Below, piece by piece: positions 11,251 to 23,014 of a stretch of 64,000 nt of DNA. The stretch is from Spinellus fusiger (Eukaryota; Mucoromycota; Mucoromycetes; Mucorales; Phycomycetaceae). Both the position numbers and the translations under genes were made by a program. Within the stretch, counting starts at the first letter, position 1. The number at the start of each line of letters is the position of its first letter. The notes under the pieces were generated by a model, which had not been told where the DNA came from, ran no database searches, and saw only the letters and a list, made by a program, of their open reading frames with translations. The stretch spans positions 310,001 through 374,000 of the forward strand of contig JALLLS010000029.1 of NCBI GenBank assembly GCA_025094145.1, written 5' to 3'.

Positions 11251-11742
11251 TATTGGAAACGATATTGTCTTTCCCTTGAACAACACTGTTGAGGTAAAAT
11301 TTGACAGTATAGTTGTTGTAGAGGCAGTTGACATTCAGTCAATGAATGAATGCACTGTTCTCAACACAAGTAAGTTTGGCTCTCTCTTTTGGACAATGAC
11401 CACTGGAGTTAATTCAGTGCAAGTCCCACAATAAATATTTTTTAAACATTGTTATGCTGCAAATACTGTGGGCTTAAGGATAACACATTATGTTAAGAGA
11501 AGAATATCAGTGACTGAGTTGTAATATTAAGTAGATTCTTGTTCTATTTCTTGTCTTTACAGCCAATTCTATACTTTTTAATTGCAAAGTCAATTGTCAC
11601 TGCTTAAACAGGCAATCAGAGTTTGAAATTGATCATTTAGACAGCAAAAAGGCCTTTTCAATCAAATTAGCCAATCATAAGAATATTGCAATTTTATTCT
11701 CAGAATATTTTCTTATATATCCCAAAAATCTCCTTATGTGTA

Positions 11743-11980
11743 GGTATCAGAGAAAATCTGGACAGTTAAACATGTAGTAGAACTCTGCTCTTTATTCATT
11801 CAATTGCTTACTTCTTTTATATTATTTCTATGCACTACTTCTGCTAACTTATAATATTATTGAAAATAGGGGGCTTGACCACCTATTCTTGTAGAACCTA
11901 TTATAGTTATTCCATATATGTAAAATGTAGATTAGCATAAATAGTAAGAAAAAATGCACCATTTGCATTTTTGAAAAATA
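11743..11980 (-). repeat. LTR-A remnant (inverted) and AT-rich spacer
   Basis: Roughly 11753-11835 reads as the reverse complement of the 3' part of LTR-A (AACTCTGCTCTTTATTCATT matches 2175-2195 in inverse). The remainder up to the Tc1 terminus is AT-rich with no gene visible. Confidence 0.55.
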
Positions 11981-13336
11981 CAGTGTCCGGCAAAAAAATA
12001 ATAATTTATTTTGTTTTCTGACCTTTATTTTTGTCAAAAAAATATTTTTTTTTACACATTCCTCATTTCTTCTTTTTCCTCTATATCATCTACTATGTCT
12101 AACACCACTGAACAAACCACCAAGCCTTTTGGAAACAGAAAGAAAAATATCAACAACTTTGTCAACTCATTGTTCAATAGGCCACCCAGAATGGCACCAG
12201 CCAAGTGGAGATTGCAGCCATGTTTGGTGTCAGTAAACCCACTGTCAACCTCATTGTGAAGAATTACAGGAAAACTGGCTGTTTCAAAGCAGGGAAGAGC
12301 TCTGGGAACAAGCCTGTTCTGAAGTAGAGGGACAAGAGAGAGTTTGTATACAAGATGGAAAGGGATTCATTTCAGACAATAGATCAACTTTACAAGCAGA
12401 TGACCACCAAAGTGTGCATGAACGCTTTTAGAGAAATGATAAAGAGGATTTGCCTTTCTTCTTTCAGGGTGGTTAAGAAACCTTCTCTCATCATTAAACA
12501 CAAAAAGTTGAGGCTTACCTGGACTAGGACTTACCTTTATTGGACAGATGAAGACTGAATGACAGTCATCTGGTCTGATGAGTCCAAGTACCAGCTAATG
12601 AGCAACAACCATTGCAACAGGGTGGTATACAGGAAGAAAGAGGGACTGCTCCCAAGGAATGTCAAGCCAATGATGAGGTTTGGTGGTGGTGGGTTGATGG
12701 TGTGGGGTTCTCTTTTCTGGTGAAGGTGTTGGTAGACTTGCTGTGGTGGAGGGATTTATCAATAGTGCCAAATACATCAGTATTTTAAAGGACTTATTGC
12801 TTTGAGCTGGCTTGTCTTTTGGCACTGAATCCAGTGGTAGGCTATGTTCTTCAAGAGGACAATGCTGGTTGCCATACTAGTAAGGAGACTAGGAAATGGA
12901 AGGATGAGAGAGGCATTGTCATTATGGAGGTGTTGCCCACTCAAAGCCCTGACCTAAACCCAATTGAGCATCTTTGGGAGAAACTTGACAGAGCAGTCAG
13001 AAAGAAGATGACCCCAAGGAGCACCCTCCAGGATCTGAAGGCTCTCCTGGTGCAAAAGTGGGAAAAACACCCAAGACTGTCACCAATGCCCTCATTGACA
13101 GCATGCATTGGAGATGTAGGGCTGTGATAGAGGCCAAGGGTGGAAACACAAAATATTAAGGGTTTCTATCAAATAAACTTGTATATAATATCCTGTTGAC
13201 CTTCTTTATACTTCATCTAATTTTCAAGTCTCTACTGTGTGTTTAATGTGTGTTTTTATTACAAGGAATAAGTATTGCCCCAAAAAAGAATCTTATCAGA
13301 AAATAAAATAAATTATTATTTTTTTGCCAAACGATG
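11981..13336 (+). mobile_element. Tc1/mariner transposon with terminal inverted repeats
   Basis: The 1356-bp element has long inverted ends. After 10-11 variable bases both ends share GGCAAAAAAATAATAATTTA and continue into TTTTCTGA. TA lies immediately outside both ends (11979-11980 and 13337-13338), the expected TA duplication. Size and single-gene content fit the superfamily. Confidence 0.85.
12095..13128 (+). pseudogene. Tc1/mariner transposase
   Basis: Transposase of the enclosing element. From the ATG at 12095 the N-terminal part includes a helix-turn-helix (QVEIAAMFGVSKPTVNLIVK, about 12195-12255) reached through a frame change. The catalytic blocks follow: VIWSDESKYQL (first Asp, ~12570), VLQEDNAGCHTS (second Asp, ~12855) and LPTQSPDLNPIEHLWEKL (third residue Glu, ~12935-12990). 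The reading is spread over all three frames with several stops (for example near 12325 and 12556), so the gene is inactive although all catalytic residues remain. Confidence 0.85.
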
Positions 13337-13471
13337 TATAATCTTATAAGCTCTTTTGTGTAATAAATATTACCCCAAAGAGTTATAATAAAATCTACAG
13401 CAAACATTACAACCACCCATCCATCAACACCAATACCCCCTGCCACCTATATCACACTGGATCTATTAACC

Positions 13472-14562
13472 ATGGACCCCACCTCAGCACCACCCACCAA
13501 ACCCTTTGAGTTTGGCCTTACCAACGTCCCTGCTATCTATGACATCCCTAGAAGCAGAAAAGAAAAACTGCTTGCCAAATGCACCCAAGCAAGGACCAGT
13601 AAAAAAAAATGTCCGAGGTGAAAAAGGCCAACACCTACACCCAACAATTGCTGCAGATGATGGCAGCAATCCAAAAACAGATGGAGATCTTTGGACTCTG
13701 TATTCAGGAATTGGATACCCAATTGAAGGCCAAGGATGCAATGATTGCATCCCTCCAGGCTCAGGCCACTACTAACACCACCAACACCACCAACACTATC
13801 ACCCCTGCCAAGCAGGACAACTTGACTGCTGCTTCAAAGCATGCCCCAACCTCCACACCCAAACCCAAACTCACACCCACACCCACACCCACCACCTATC
13901 CCAGCATGGCAAAGAAGAACCCCTAGGCCAAGAAGCCTACAAAGGCCAAAGCAGTGCTTAAGGCACAAGCAGTACATGCCTTGCAGGAGCCCACTGGACC
14001 CTCAGTGTACAAATTTGTATATGTCCCTTGCTGCTGCTACCTTAAGTATGGCCAGGTCTGCAAGATGTTGGGATTGTTAAAGATCCAACAGTTACAGATC
14101 ATTGACATCCACTTCCCGGCAAGGGGAACAGTTGCACTGCTGGTCCACAGCAGCTACAAGAAGGAACTTGAGGAGCACCTTGAGAAGCTTAAGATCAGTC
14201 CAGTGAAGGACTTCAACCCTGTGTCTGCTGCAATCATTGCAGACCCAAAGCTGCAAGGGGAAATGGACAGTACCAAGGCTACAAAGGCCCAAGAACTCTA
14301 TAATCAGAGAGTATCCAACACCTGTCTTTGTTCCCCCACCCACTTAGGGTACAGCATTACTTGCCACTTTGGCTCTGGTAATGCCACTCCCTGCTTCTCT
14401 GCCACTGCCTTTGAGAAGCTCTTGGTGGATCTCAAGGCCAAGACCTCAGTTGCCAGCCACCCTGCCACCCTTGAAGATGAGGCCATCCAGGCATTTGGAT
14501 TGGGCTCTGCAATGAAAGAAGATAAGGGAGATGCCCCAAACACCCACCAAGAAGAATTATGA
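13472..14562 (+). pseudogene. LINE-1 ORF1 (nucleic-acid-binding protein)
   Basis: ORF1 proteins of LINEs coat element RNA. The likely start is the ATG at 13472 (MDPTSAPPTKPFEFG). A run of nine A at ~13600 shifts the frame into the part beginning MSEVKKANTY. That part has a Gln/Leu-rich heptad region, then a low-complexity Thr/Pro linker, then a stop at 13924. The conserved C-terminal domain (YVPCCC... LLVHSSYKKELEEHL) runs on in the same frame to 14562. The last codon overlaps the ORF2 start as ATGA. One frameshift and one stop make it a pseudogene. I see no CCHC knuckle. Confidence 0.7.
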
Positions 14563-17500
14563 ATAGACTGAAGATTGATCTATTGAATGCTTGTGGAATC
14601 AGGCCCAAACTGGTGAACGTTCTGAATGTGTGTGTGCAGAATGATATTGATATACTTTTAGTGGCAGAGACTTTCCTGACCAAAGACATGCAAATGTTGA
14701 GGTGCCCCTGGATACAAATACACAACTATGCTACAGCCCATGGTGATGCTGGACAAGGTTTTGATGGAGTTTTGTTCTTTATTTGTCCTGACTTTCCTTA
14801 CCATGTACATTCCTTATCAATTACTAATCCTTTTGTGGTCTCCTGTAGGATTGGCCCATATACACTCCATGGTCTGTACCTACCTCCAAAGCTGTTGTCT
14901 AGTGAGGCTGCAGAAAGGTTGAATTCACTACCCATAGACAACTTTACACTTGTCCTTGGTGACCTGAATACACATTTAGGCCACCTGACTGGAGATCATG
15001 GCATAAATAACAGACATGTGGGATTTGAAGACTGGATCTGCCTGTGATTATTCAGACAAGTAGAAAGTAATGAGACTGAACAAAGATAATTTTTATTAAG
15101 TGAAGAGTGGTTTATTATTTATACTTTTTGTGGGTGCTTATCCTTCAGTGGCATTCTACCTTTTGGTAGTTAATGATTAGTCCATGGCATAGCTTATTGA
15201 TAGATGCAACCATATGGTTGGTGTAGATGACTTATCCTATGGTAGTTTACATAGGTGTAGCCTTATGGTTGGTTTATTGAATAAGCACACCATTATAGAG
15301 CCATCTATTATGTCTTCACTTTTAATTGCCTTTGATAGGTCTTATTTTATCCACTAAGGATTTATAGATGAAGGCAGCTTATTAAGTGTCCAATAATAAT
15401 TTGAGCTTAGAAGGTTGATTTGTAGTTACAACCAATCAGTGAGATGATACAGAGATGTACTATGGTACTTGTGTGCACTCAAGCTTTCATAGAGTATTCT
15501 GAATGTCACAGCATACTACTCATGTTGACCAATTCATGAAGAATCTTTGGATTGAAGTTGGAACATGACACTGCCATCAGGATCTAACCTTGTGGAACTC
15601 AGAGTTGGCATTTGGCTTGCCTACATATGAGCAAATTCTAGCAGATGGTTGTTGGTTTGCTAGCATTATTGACCTGTTCCTGTCAAGAAGCTACAACTTC
15701 TCCAAAGTGTGCTTGCACATTAGGGACAATCTGATGTTAGGTTCAGACCACCACTTGTGTGAGCTGTCCTTTCAGCTGGTGCTTATGCCACCACTCATGA
15801 CAGAAACAGCTGTCTGTTGCCTCTGGAGACTGCAACGTTTTGCAGAGAACACAGGTGAACTGCAAAGAGAGATCCAAAAATTATTGGAAGACAAAACCCC
15901 ATTGTGCTCTGTTAAGATGGAGGACTTTGCTGAGAGACTCAATGAGTCAATCTACAAGGCCCTGGATGATAGTGTAGGGCATGCACAATCCCATCCAAAA
16001 GCTTGGAAAAGCTACTGGAATGCTGATCTACAACAGTTAGCTGACCATTGTCAAGAACTTTATTGTTTTAGATGATGGGTAGGCAATGATATTGAATGCA
16101 TTGAAGCCCACCGCTTGTATGAGGAAGCATGTTTAGCTTTGAAAATGGCTATAAGGCAAGCACAATAACAAACCTGGCATGTATTTTGTGATAAAGTCTG
16201 TAAGGGCTTAACAGAGATAACAAGTGCTGTGAAAGGAATAAGGCTGTGAAGACGTTCACTAATTTCCCTGTCATCTCCAGAGGGCCCTTGGCATGCTGCC
16301 AATTGCATGATTGACCACCTAGAGAGTGTGTTTGGTGGATCTACAGAAAGACAGGAGCATCAGGAGTTTATTCTCCAAGACAATCCAGTCCCATGGGACA
16401 TAGACTTTATTCACTCTGCTATTCAAAAGATGCCAAATCAAAAAGCACCAGGCATTGATCATATTAGAGCAGAAATGCTCAAACCCCTAGTTCAAGTGCT
16501 AGTGCCTCTGTTACATCAGATCTTCACATTGTGTTGGAGATGGTTGTGGACACCTGTGGCCTGGAGAACAGCACAGGTGGTACATATTTACAAAAACAAA
16601 GGAGAGCAGGATGACCCTAGTAACTATTGGCCTATTAGCTTGACATCAGTGTTTTGTAAGCTCTTAAAGATGTATAGCTGGGGAGCTCCTTTCAACCATG
16701 CCTGTATTGGACATGGCTCAAGGTGGATTTTGCGCTTGTTGTGGAACTCTAGATCAGGCCCTCTGTCTCCACAAACTTATGGGGTTGTACGCTGCCCAAG
16801 GATCAGGAGAGCAAGATCCAAAACCTCCAGTTGTCATCTTTCTAGATATTAAAGCTGCATATGATAGTGTGGAACGCTCTGTCATATGGGAGTTGCTGAT
16901 GCCCTTTGTGTCTCAGCCGTTGCTCTTGCTACTACAGAATTTGTTTGATGACATTGTGGTGAATGTGATTCTGAAAAATGTAGCATCCTGGGACATTGCA
17001 CCTAAACGAGGAGTCTTACAGGGTAGTATTCTTTCTCCATTCCTTTATTCTATTTTCATTGATACTCTTCCATGTTTCTTGAGGTTTGCTTTGGTATCCC
17101 CAATACTGGTTGGTATGCACCCACCTACCATGGGATGGTCTATTAATCTCTGTGCTCAAAATCCTTTCTCTTTTGCTTCCCCACAGGCAACTGTTCACAC
17201 ATTGCTTGACAAGTTACAGAATTCCCTTTACAATCCTTTTCCTACTTCTACAGTTTTGGATGACTCTTCTGAGTTGTCAGATTCCTCTTACAGTCCGTCT
17301 CATGTCACTGTTACTTGGGCTCCTGTGAATTGTTTGTTGTATGCTGATGATGTGGCTCTTATGGGCTGCCCAGAAAATATACATCAAATGCTGGCACTTG
17401 CCAAAATTCACTCAACCCTCCTTGGTTACAAATGGAGTCCCTCCAAATGTGAAGTACTCAATGCCCCAGCCAATGTGCTGTTTTACCTCTATGGCAATGA

Positions 17501-18640
17501 GCTTCCAACCTGTGATACTTTCAAGTACCTTGGTATCCCCTTTTCATGTCAAGGTATTAACCAAGACGCACTGTTCTCACACTCACAAGTCAAGGCAATT
17601 GCAGTAATGCAAAAGCTGAGAGGAATGGGTGTAAACATGTATGGCTTTGGGATTACAGCAGCCCTAAGAGCGTATACTGTTTTTGTTTGGCCTATTCTTG
17701 AGTATGGGTTGGCTAATTGTAATGTCAATAGAATAGGCATCTGCCTGCTACAAATCTGTCAGTCTGCTTGTCTGAGACTTTGTCTTGCTAGATCTGCTAC
17801 TGCTAGGTTTGGAACAATCTAGGTTGCCCAATTAGCTGCCCTCCCTAACATATACTCTTGTTTTTTTATCTGAAAGCCAAATTTGTTGAGTGCACAGCTA
17901 CCCTTCCTGAAGACACCCTCCTCTGGTGCCTTGTCCCACAACTTGAAGCACCCCAGAGTAAAGCCAGATGGACTAAGCTACATGGCAATGTACTCTGGCA
18001 AAATGCTCAAAGAATAGGATGGGCTCACAACCCTCCTAAGTATCCATTAAGGGTAGCTTATCTTGAATGTCTTTAAAGTGAAATTACTAGTCTAGTATGT
18101 GGCAGGAACCCACTGGTGATGGTAGCCCATGGACTATGTAGACCTGTTTAGGATCCAATTCTACTACCATGCATGTGCAAAGAAAGACATTATTTACTAA
18201 AATGGAGGATTGCTTGGTTATCACCAACACCTTCAGTTCCTTGCCAATGTGGTCACCCTTTGGCTAACAGGGACCACTTCCTCACATGCACATTTGTTGA
18301 CTATGAATGCTCCACATTCTTGTTCTTCCTAGTTCCTGCACCATCACACAACGTTCATCCAATTGACAATTGTCTAAATCTTCTGCCACACACAGTTAAG
18401 TCTTTTGTTAAATGGCAAAATCTTTGGCCCAGTTTGTTAATACTGCTGCAAGCCATTGATCAAGCCACGTCTACTCAAGACTTTAAGGTGGAGCCATCAG
18501 CTGTTAGCTTGCTCATTGAGGCTGCTGATGGGTGTGTTGAGCAGGAATGCCAATGCTGCCATGGAGTGCAAAGACTCCTTCAGCAACAGATGCTGTATCC
18601 TCACTTCTCCTCCAATCTCTCCTCTACTACCCATTCTTAG
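14559..18640 (+). pseudogene. LINE-1 ORF2 (AP endonuclease-RT)
   Basis: ORF2 nicks the target and reverse-transcribes the RNA there. N-terminal AP endonuclease: LNACGIRPKL, VAETFL, LGDLNTHLG, then after the inserted LTR (15043-15575) IIDLFLS and GSDHHLCELSF. RT: KAPGIDHIRAEML (~16445), YWPISLTSVFCK (~16625), FLDIKAAYDSVE (~16840), RGVLQGSILSPFLYS (~17010) and the catalytic LLYADDVAL (~17335). A C-terminal Cys/His tail CQCGHPLANRDHFLTC lies near 18240. Frameshifts occur in the RT near 16690 and stops at 17820, 18074 and elsewhere. The RT core from 16840 to 17820 is continuous. Confidence 0.8.
15043..15570 (-). repeat. Divergent solo LTR-B inserted in LINE-1 ORF2
   Basis: This 528-bp copy starts TGTGATTATTCAGACAAG and ends GGAACATGACA, with a perfect TSD CTGCC at 15038-15042 and 15571-15575. 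Removing it rejoins the endonuclease frame as DWIC-HQDLTLWN. It is clearly older than the other copies. It keeps several dyads (CTACC-TTTT-GGTAG, CAACC-ATAT-GGTTG). Confidence 0.85.
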
Positions 18641-19035
18641 CCTGTTTAGCAAAGCTACAAGCTGCTATTATGGCTGCTGTATTTGTGTTCTCAGGATGGT
18701 CCAAGTTATTTTGAGTATCCCTTGTTGGATTTCGAATTGCCACAAGATGATGGTTATCTTTTTGGTGTCCTGGTTTCCTTGCTGACTTTATGACCTTTTG
18801 GATGTCTATTCATAATTCTCATTTTACCATCATTTCCACTCATTTTCATTATTTTCCCCTCATTTCAAGGTTTTATATTCTCTTTTCTTTCTGTTTCCCA
18901 TTTATTTGCATTATTTTTTTCACTTTTGTATTTGAAGTATTTATATGTTTATTCTTATTTTTTCCAAAAGTTCTCATAGGGTGGCTGATATGCCCAATGT
19001 GCAAATAGCAAACCACACCCAAAAAATAAAAAATA

Positions 19036-19111
19036 CTTTGAACTGTATAATCTTATTATTCCAAACAGTATACTTTTGCTTAAGGATTTCAAACAATTAT
19101 TTTTCCTAACA
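19036..19111. other. Short spacer before gypsy-C
   Basis: AT-rich spacer between the LINE-1 tail and the gypsy-C Gag start. No 5' LTR is recognisable, so the left part of gypsy-C is missing. Confidence 0.4.
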
Positions 19112-19870
19112 ATGAACATAACTGCCCAAAAATTCTTTGCTAAGCAAGCATCCATCTTCACTGGCAATATTGAGTCCATGGACATTGAGTCTTGGATGGA
19201 TGAGATGGCTGAATGGGAAAAGAGCTTCTTTGACCAACTGAGCCCTTTCATTGTAACAAAGCTCCTTAAGACCAAGCTAGTTGGCAAGGCTGCCAAGTCA
19301 GTAGAGACAAGTCTCCACAAAACACCTGATAGCCTTTATAACACTCTGTGCAAAAGCTTCCTAGTCCATGGGTACAAGATCCAACTGATAATCAAGCTTT
19401 CAGAGGGACAATGCTTTGAACAACACTTCCCTACCAGTTGCATAGAAGAAGCCATGAGAATATACAAGATTCTGGGATCTTCTGACAGTGCAGCATATGC
19501 AGTGGCAACTGCTCTTAGCAAGGCCTTCCCTATCACTTGGGCATACACAGGCATGGCTCCCAGCTGAGTGACAGAGGCAAACTTTGAAGCTACTTTGAAC
19601 AAGTTTTCAGAGTATGCTGAAGTCACACCCTCTGCAGTGTTGGCATTAGCCCCTGAATCCCAAGAACTCAGTAGGCAAGCCCCTGAACCAAGAAACATGG
19701 TGGACCAAGCACAAGCCCAACAACACCCCTCCAGGTCTGCCATGAGAAGGAAAAGAAACAAAGACTATGCAGCCAAAAATCAAGAGCTCAAGAAGAAGAT
19801 TGAAGCTCTAAGCATGCAGGTGAAGGCTTTAACCACCCAGATGAGCAAAGGCTCTTTGGGAAAAGCCTAA
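19112..19870 (+). pseudogene. Gypsy-C Gag-like protein
   Basis: Probable Gag of a third LTR-retrotransposon family, judged mostly by its position before a protease and RT. The ATG at 19112 opens MNITAQKFFAKQ. Residues 10-150 are helical with ESWMDEMAEWEKSF and LCKSFLVHGYKI. A TGA at 19565 interrupts, and the same frame resumes to 19870, ending in a strongly basic, coiled-coil-like segment (KKKIEALSMQVKALTTQM). No zinc knuckle is visible. Confidence 0.55.
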
Positions 19871-19926
19871 GCATTACTTCATCCTCCTCACCCTTAGTAA
19901 TAGGCTCTTTTGAATTAAATAAAAGT

Positions 19927-21256
19927 GTGTCTATTTTCAGGGGTAGCAAGTGTCACCATAATAAGAGGAAGAGTTCAACACATTGGGTAACTCTCCCAGA
20001 AGCCTCAATTGAAGGAAAAAGAGTTCATGCAGTAGCCAATCAAGGAGCAGCTGCCAATTTAGTTACAAAAGAGACTGCAGATTGCTTGGGCTTGCATATT
20101 AAGACAGAATCACTACCAAAGCTCCAATCTCTGTGGGACCCCACAACATACACTACCTATGGCCAAGAAAATGCCAAGCTAAAGATCAACAATGGTCCTG
20201 GCTGCTGGACTAATCTTGTGGTCATTGACTTCAAAACAGAATAGGACATACTCATTGTTGCCAAAACACTAGACGCCATGGGTATCCTCCTACAAAGTAC
20301 AGCCATTGGAAAAAGACTTACAATGAAGCCCACATACAAAGCTGATACAGAATCAGGGGGTGATATCTCTACTGGTGGAGATGTACCACAAAAATGTCTT
20401 GTAGTACAAAGAAAGATGCTGGTGTCTCAGGGGTTGCTTGAATGGTATTTTACCCCACAACAGGACAAAGAGTTCAAAAAATATGATGCAATGTACCCTG
20501 ATGTAGACAGTAAAAGCATAGAAAAACAACTCACAACACACAGTGATGATCAAACAAACAAACTACTACTAGATGCCATCTTTCCCTACAGAGCTGCACT
20601 GAGAGAATACCCCAGTGAATGTCCACCCCCTATGGCCTATGCTCCAATAGTTCCACCAATGAGAAAAGATGCATAATTACTTTTTGTCACACAATACATG
20701 CTCTCAGAGACTGCCTATGACTCTAGAGAAGAGTTTGTCAAAAAGTGCATTGAATATGGTATTGATGAGCCAAGCCAAGCCAAGCACATGCCCAAGTCCA
20801 AATTTTCTCTGTAGAAAAACCAAGAACCACAGACAGAAGAGTCTTGTTTGATGACAGCTCTAACAGCTCAATTAACATGACAAAGGTAAGACTCCAACTC
20901 CCTACACCAATGGAACATGCTCTGTTTGTCAGAGATAAAAAGATCCTGACCTCACTGGATCTTACATCATTTTTTATGGCTATATGCCTAGATCAGACTG
21001 TGAGAGATTACTGGACCTTTGATGGTGGCAGTGTTGGAAAGCTAAGGACAAAATGTCTAGTCCAGGGAAACTCCAAATCTCATACTATAGCCCAAGCATT
21101 CCTACAACATGTACTGTCCAAAGCAGAAGGCATTGAAAAGAATCTTTTGATTTACATTGACAACATCTATCTGAAATCTACTGCTTGCAATGTCCTTGAC
21201 CACATACAAGACATTACAGAAATAATGCACTGTTTAGCAGATGCAAACTTGCTCAT
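19927..21256 (+). pseudogene. Gypsy-C protease and RT fragment
   Basis: Degenerate Pol. The protease-like part has RVHAVANQGAAANLV where families have D-T/S-G-A, so the catalytic Asp reads Asn. A TAG at 20242 sits just before DILIVAKTLDAMGILL. The RT portion appears in other frames: a leader resembling the start of gypsy RT (~20470-20660), then KKILTSLDLTSFF (~20938) and LIYIDNIYL (~21150), where YxDD reads YIDN. Everything after the RT palm, including RNase H and integrase, is missing; the LTR follows directly at 21257. Confidence 0.65.
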
Positions 21257-21644
21257 TGTAATAACTAGTTTGTTCTTGAAAAATTATGAAAGTAATTTGG
21301 GCATCACCAATGGTCTTGTCCCAGACAAACTCATTAGTCTACAATTTGTCTCAACCATTATAAGTCTTTCTTTTCCTGCTCTTATCTTTGTCTTGGCTTT
21401 TGTTATAATCATTAAATTGTTTTATTAAATAATATAGAATTAGATCACAGTGTAGAACACTCTGGTATAAATACTTGACTCATTGTTAAAATAAAACAAT
21501 ATTCTGATATCTGTTTCCTTTTCATACTCTGTCTTTGTCTTCTCTTGTCTCCTACCTTTGTTTTCTTCTTGTTCTTTTACCTGTTCTAATGCACAACACC
21601 TAGTACCTCTGCTTCTTTCCTCTGCCCCAACCCTGATCCTTACA
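21257..21644 (+). repeat. LTR-C, 3' LTR of gypsy-C
   Basis: A 388-bp repeat running from TGTAATAACTAGTTTG to CCTGATCCTTACA, with TATAAATA near 21457 and AATAAAA near 21490. Its boundaries are confirmed by an independent solo copy in inverse orientation at 31021-31399, which has its own TSD. Confidence 0.75.
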
Positions 21645-22022
21645 AAGTACTATTCATATTTCAATAATAGAATATATATCTTTTAAGTGTATAATAGTAT
21701 CTAATAATAATCAATATATAGAAAAAATCTTTATATTCTTTATAATTTTTAAATAATAAAAGATAATCTAAGAATATTTTTATCTGAAATAATCTAATTT
21801 ATCTATTAAACATATAATATCCCAGTACAGTTTTTTCTATTGCTTGTCAATACAATTATTTTTTATTATTAAATAGAAACCCTATTTCCAGATCACTTTA
21901 ATTTAAGTAATTTTATGTAAATTAATATATTCTAATAATTATAATAAATAAAATATATATTATCATTATAAGGTAGTATTGTTATGTTTTAATTCACTTA
22001 TCTAAATAGGAATAGTGCCTCT
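21645..22022. repeat. AT-rich ~375-bp repeat (MITE-like), copy 1
   Basis: It begins AAGTACTATTCATATTTC and ends TAAATAGGAATAGTGCCTC. Its two ends are imperfect inverted repeats (AGTACTATTCATATTT against GGCACTATTCCTATTT). Copy 2 lies in direct orientation at 24388-24756, and a related end lies at 30842. No coding capacity. The target duplication is not clear. Confidence 0.55.
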
Positions 22023-23014
22023 TGATTTAATAAAATTTAATAACCCTTCAGTAAAACTCTATTATATTCTGACCTTGTTACAGGTATCACTTTCTTAAAG
22101 TTCTTAATTATTATAACTTGTTTTTATTAATATTGATACTATATTTTTAATGAATCTTGTATTAAGTTATTTATATTAGTTTTTATGCTGAATATAACAA
22201 TATAAATACCTTAATAATTGGTTTGTATTATTTTACATTTTATAATATTCATCCTTAGGATATACTTTATTAATTTCTTATAAACAATACATTTAATAAA
22301 AACAAAATTTACTATAATAATATATATTCACATATTTTTTTTATAATAAATGATGTATAAATGCTTTGATTGCATTTTACTGTAATGATAATAACATTAA
22401 AATTGAAAAAATCTATAAAGAAAAAAAAGGGATCAATAATAAATAGATTCATTTAATTAACTATAATCATATTTTTGAAAAAATATAGTTCCCTTTATTA
22501 ATATCACTCCAAATAATAATCATTTATTAATATTTTAAATAAGTTTGTGCATGGGTATATCAAAAATCTGATTAATTCATTAAAAAGATATTATTATTAC
22601 TAGGTATATAATAACTAACTTTTAATATTAACTCTATAAACAATTAAATTTTACTAATAAAAATACAGAATTTGTAAAATAATCAATAATTATAATTTAC
22701 TATTTATATATGAATAGATACTAAAAACAGACATATATTAAAATAATAAATTTAAATTTGTATAAAAATTAATCTACTATTGGTATTATGGTTATATAGT
22801 ATAAATTTCTATAAAATAAGTAGATCTGTAAATAATTAGCCTTTTATATGTAATAAGAAAAAGATTATAATAAGAAAAAGATTATAGAAAATTTATCTTT
22901 CTTTTAGTTGTTTTTCATATTAAACCAAACATCTATTAATTTCAAACACTGATAAATGTTAAAATTATTGTTTGTTAACTTTATTATTTAATATATTATA
23001 TAGAATTTAAATTA
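22023..23014. other. Very AT-rich stretch, no gene seen
   Basis: About 1 kb of extreme AT content between repeat copy 1 and the Harbinger-like gene. A short direct duplication, AATAAGAAAAAGATTATA, occurs near 22852-22885. I see no reading frame of note and no RNA gene. Confidence 0.5.

Larger units (their letters stand above)
7619..11742 (+). mobile_element. Plavaka (CACTA-superfamily) DNA transposon
   Basis: The 4.1-kb element is bounded by imperfect inverted termini: TACACACCCAAAGATTTTT at the left, and at the right a sequence whose complement is TACACATAAGGAGATTTTT. It carries a ~0.9-kb 5' region with subterminal repeats, one transposase gene (8509-11250) and a ~0.5-kb 3' region. A TA dinucleotide borders both ends, as in other copies of the family. 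The flanks are parts of LTR-A in opposite orientations, so it does not sit in one simple target. Confidence 0.75.
13339..19035 (+). mobile_element. LINE-1: two-ORF non-LTR retrotransposon
   Basis: It contains a 5' leader rich in CCATCC/ACC words, ORF1 (13472-14562), ORF2 (14559-18640) and a pyrimidine-rich 3' region ending in an A-rich stretch near 19020-19035. A divergent LTR-B lies inside ORF2. It belongs to the same broad family as LINE-2 to LINE-6 but is the most diverged in ORF1. Neither end is precisely fixed, and the 5' end abuts the Tc1 element. Confidence 0.7.
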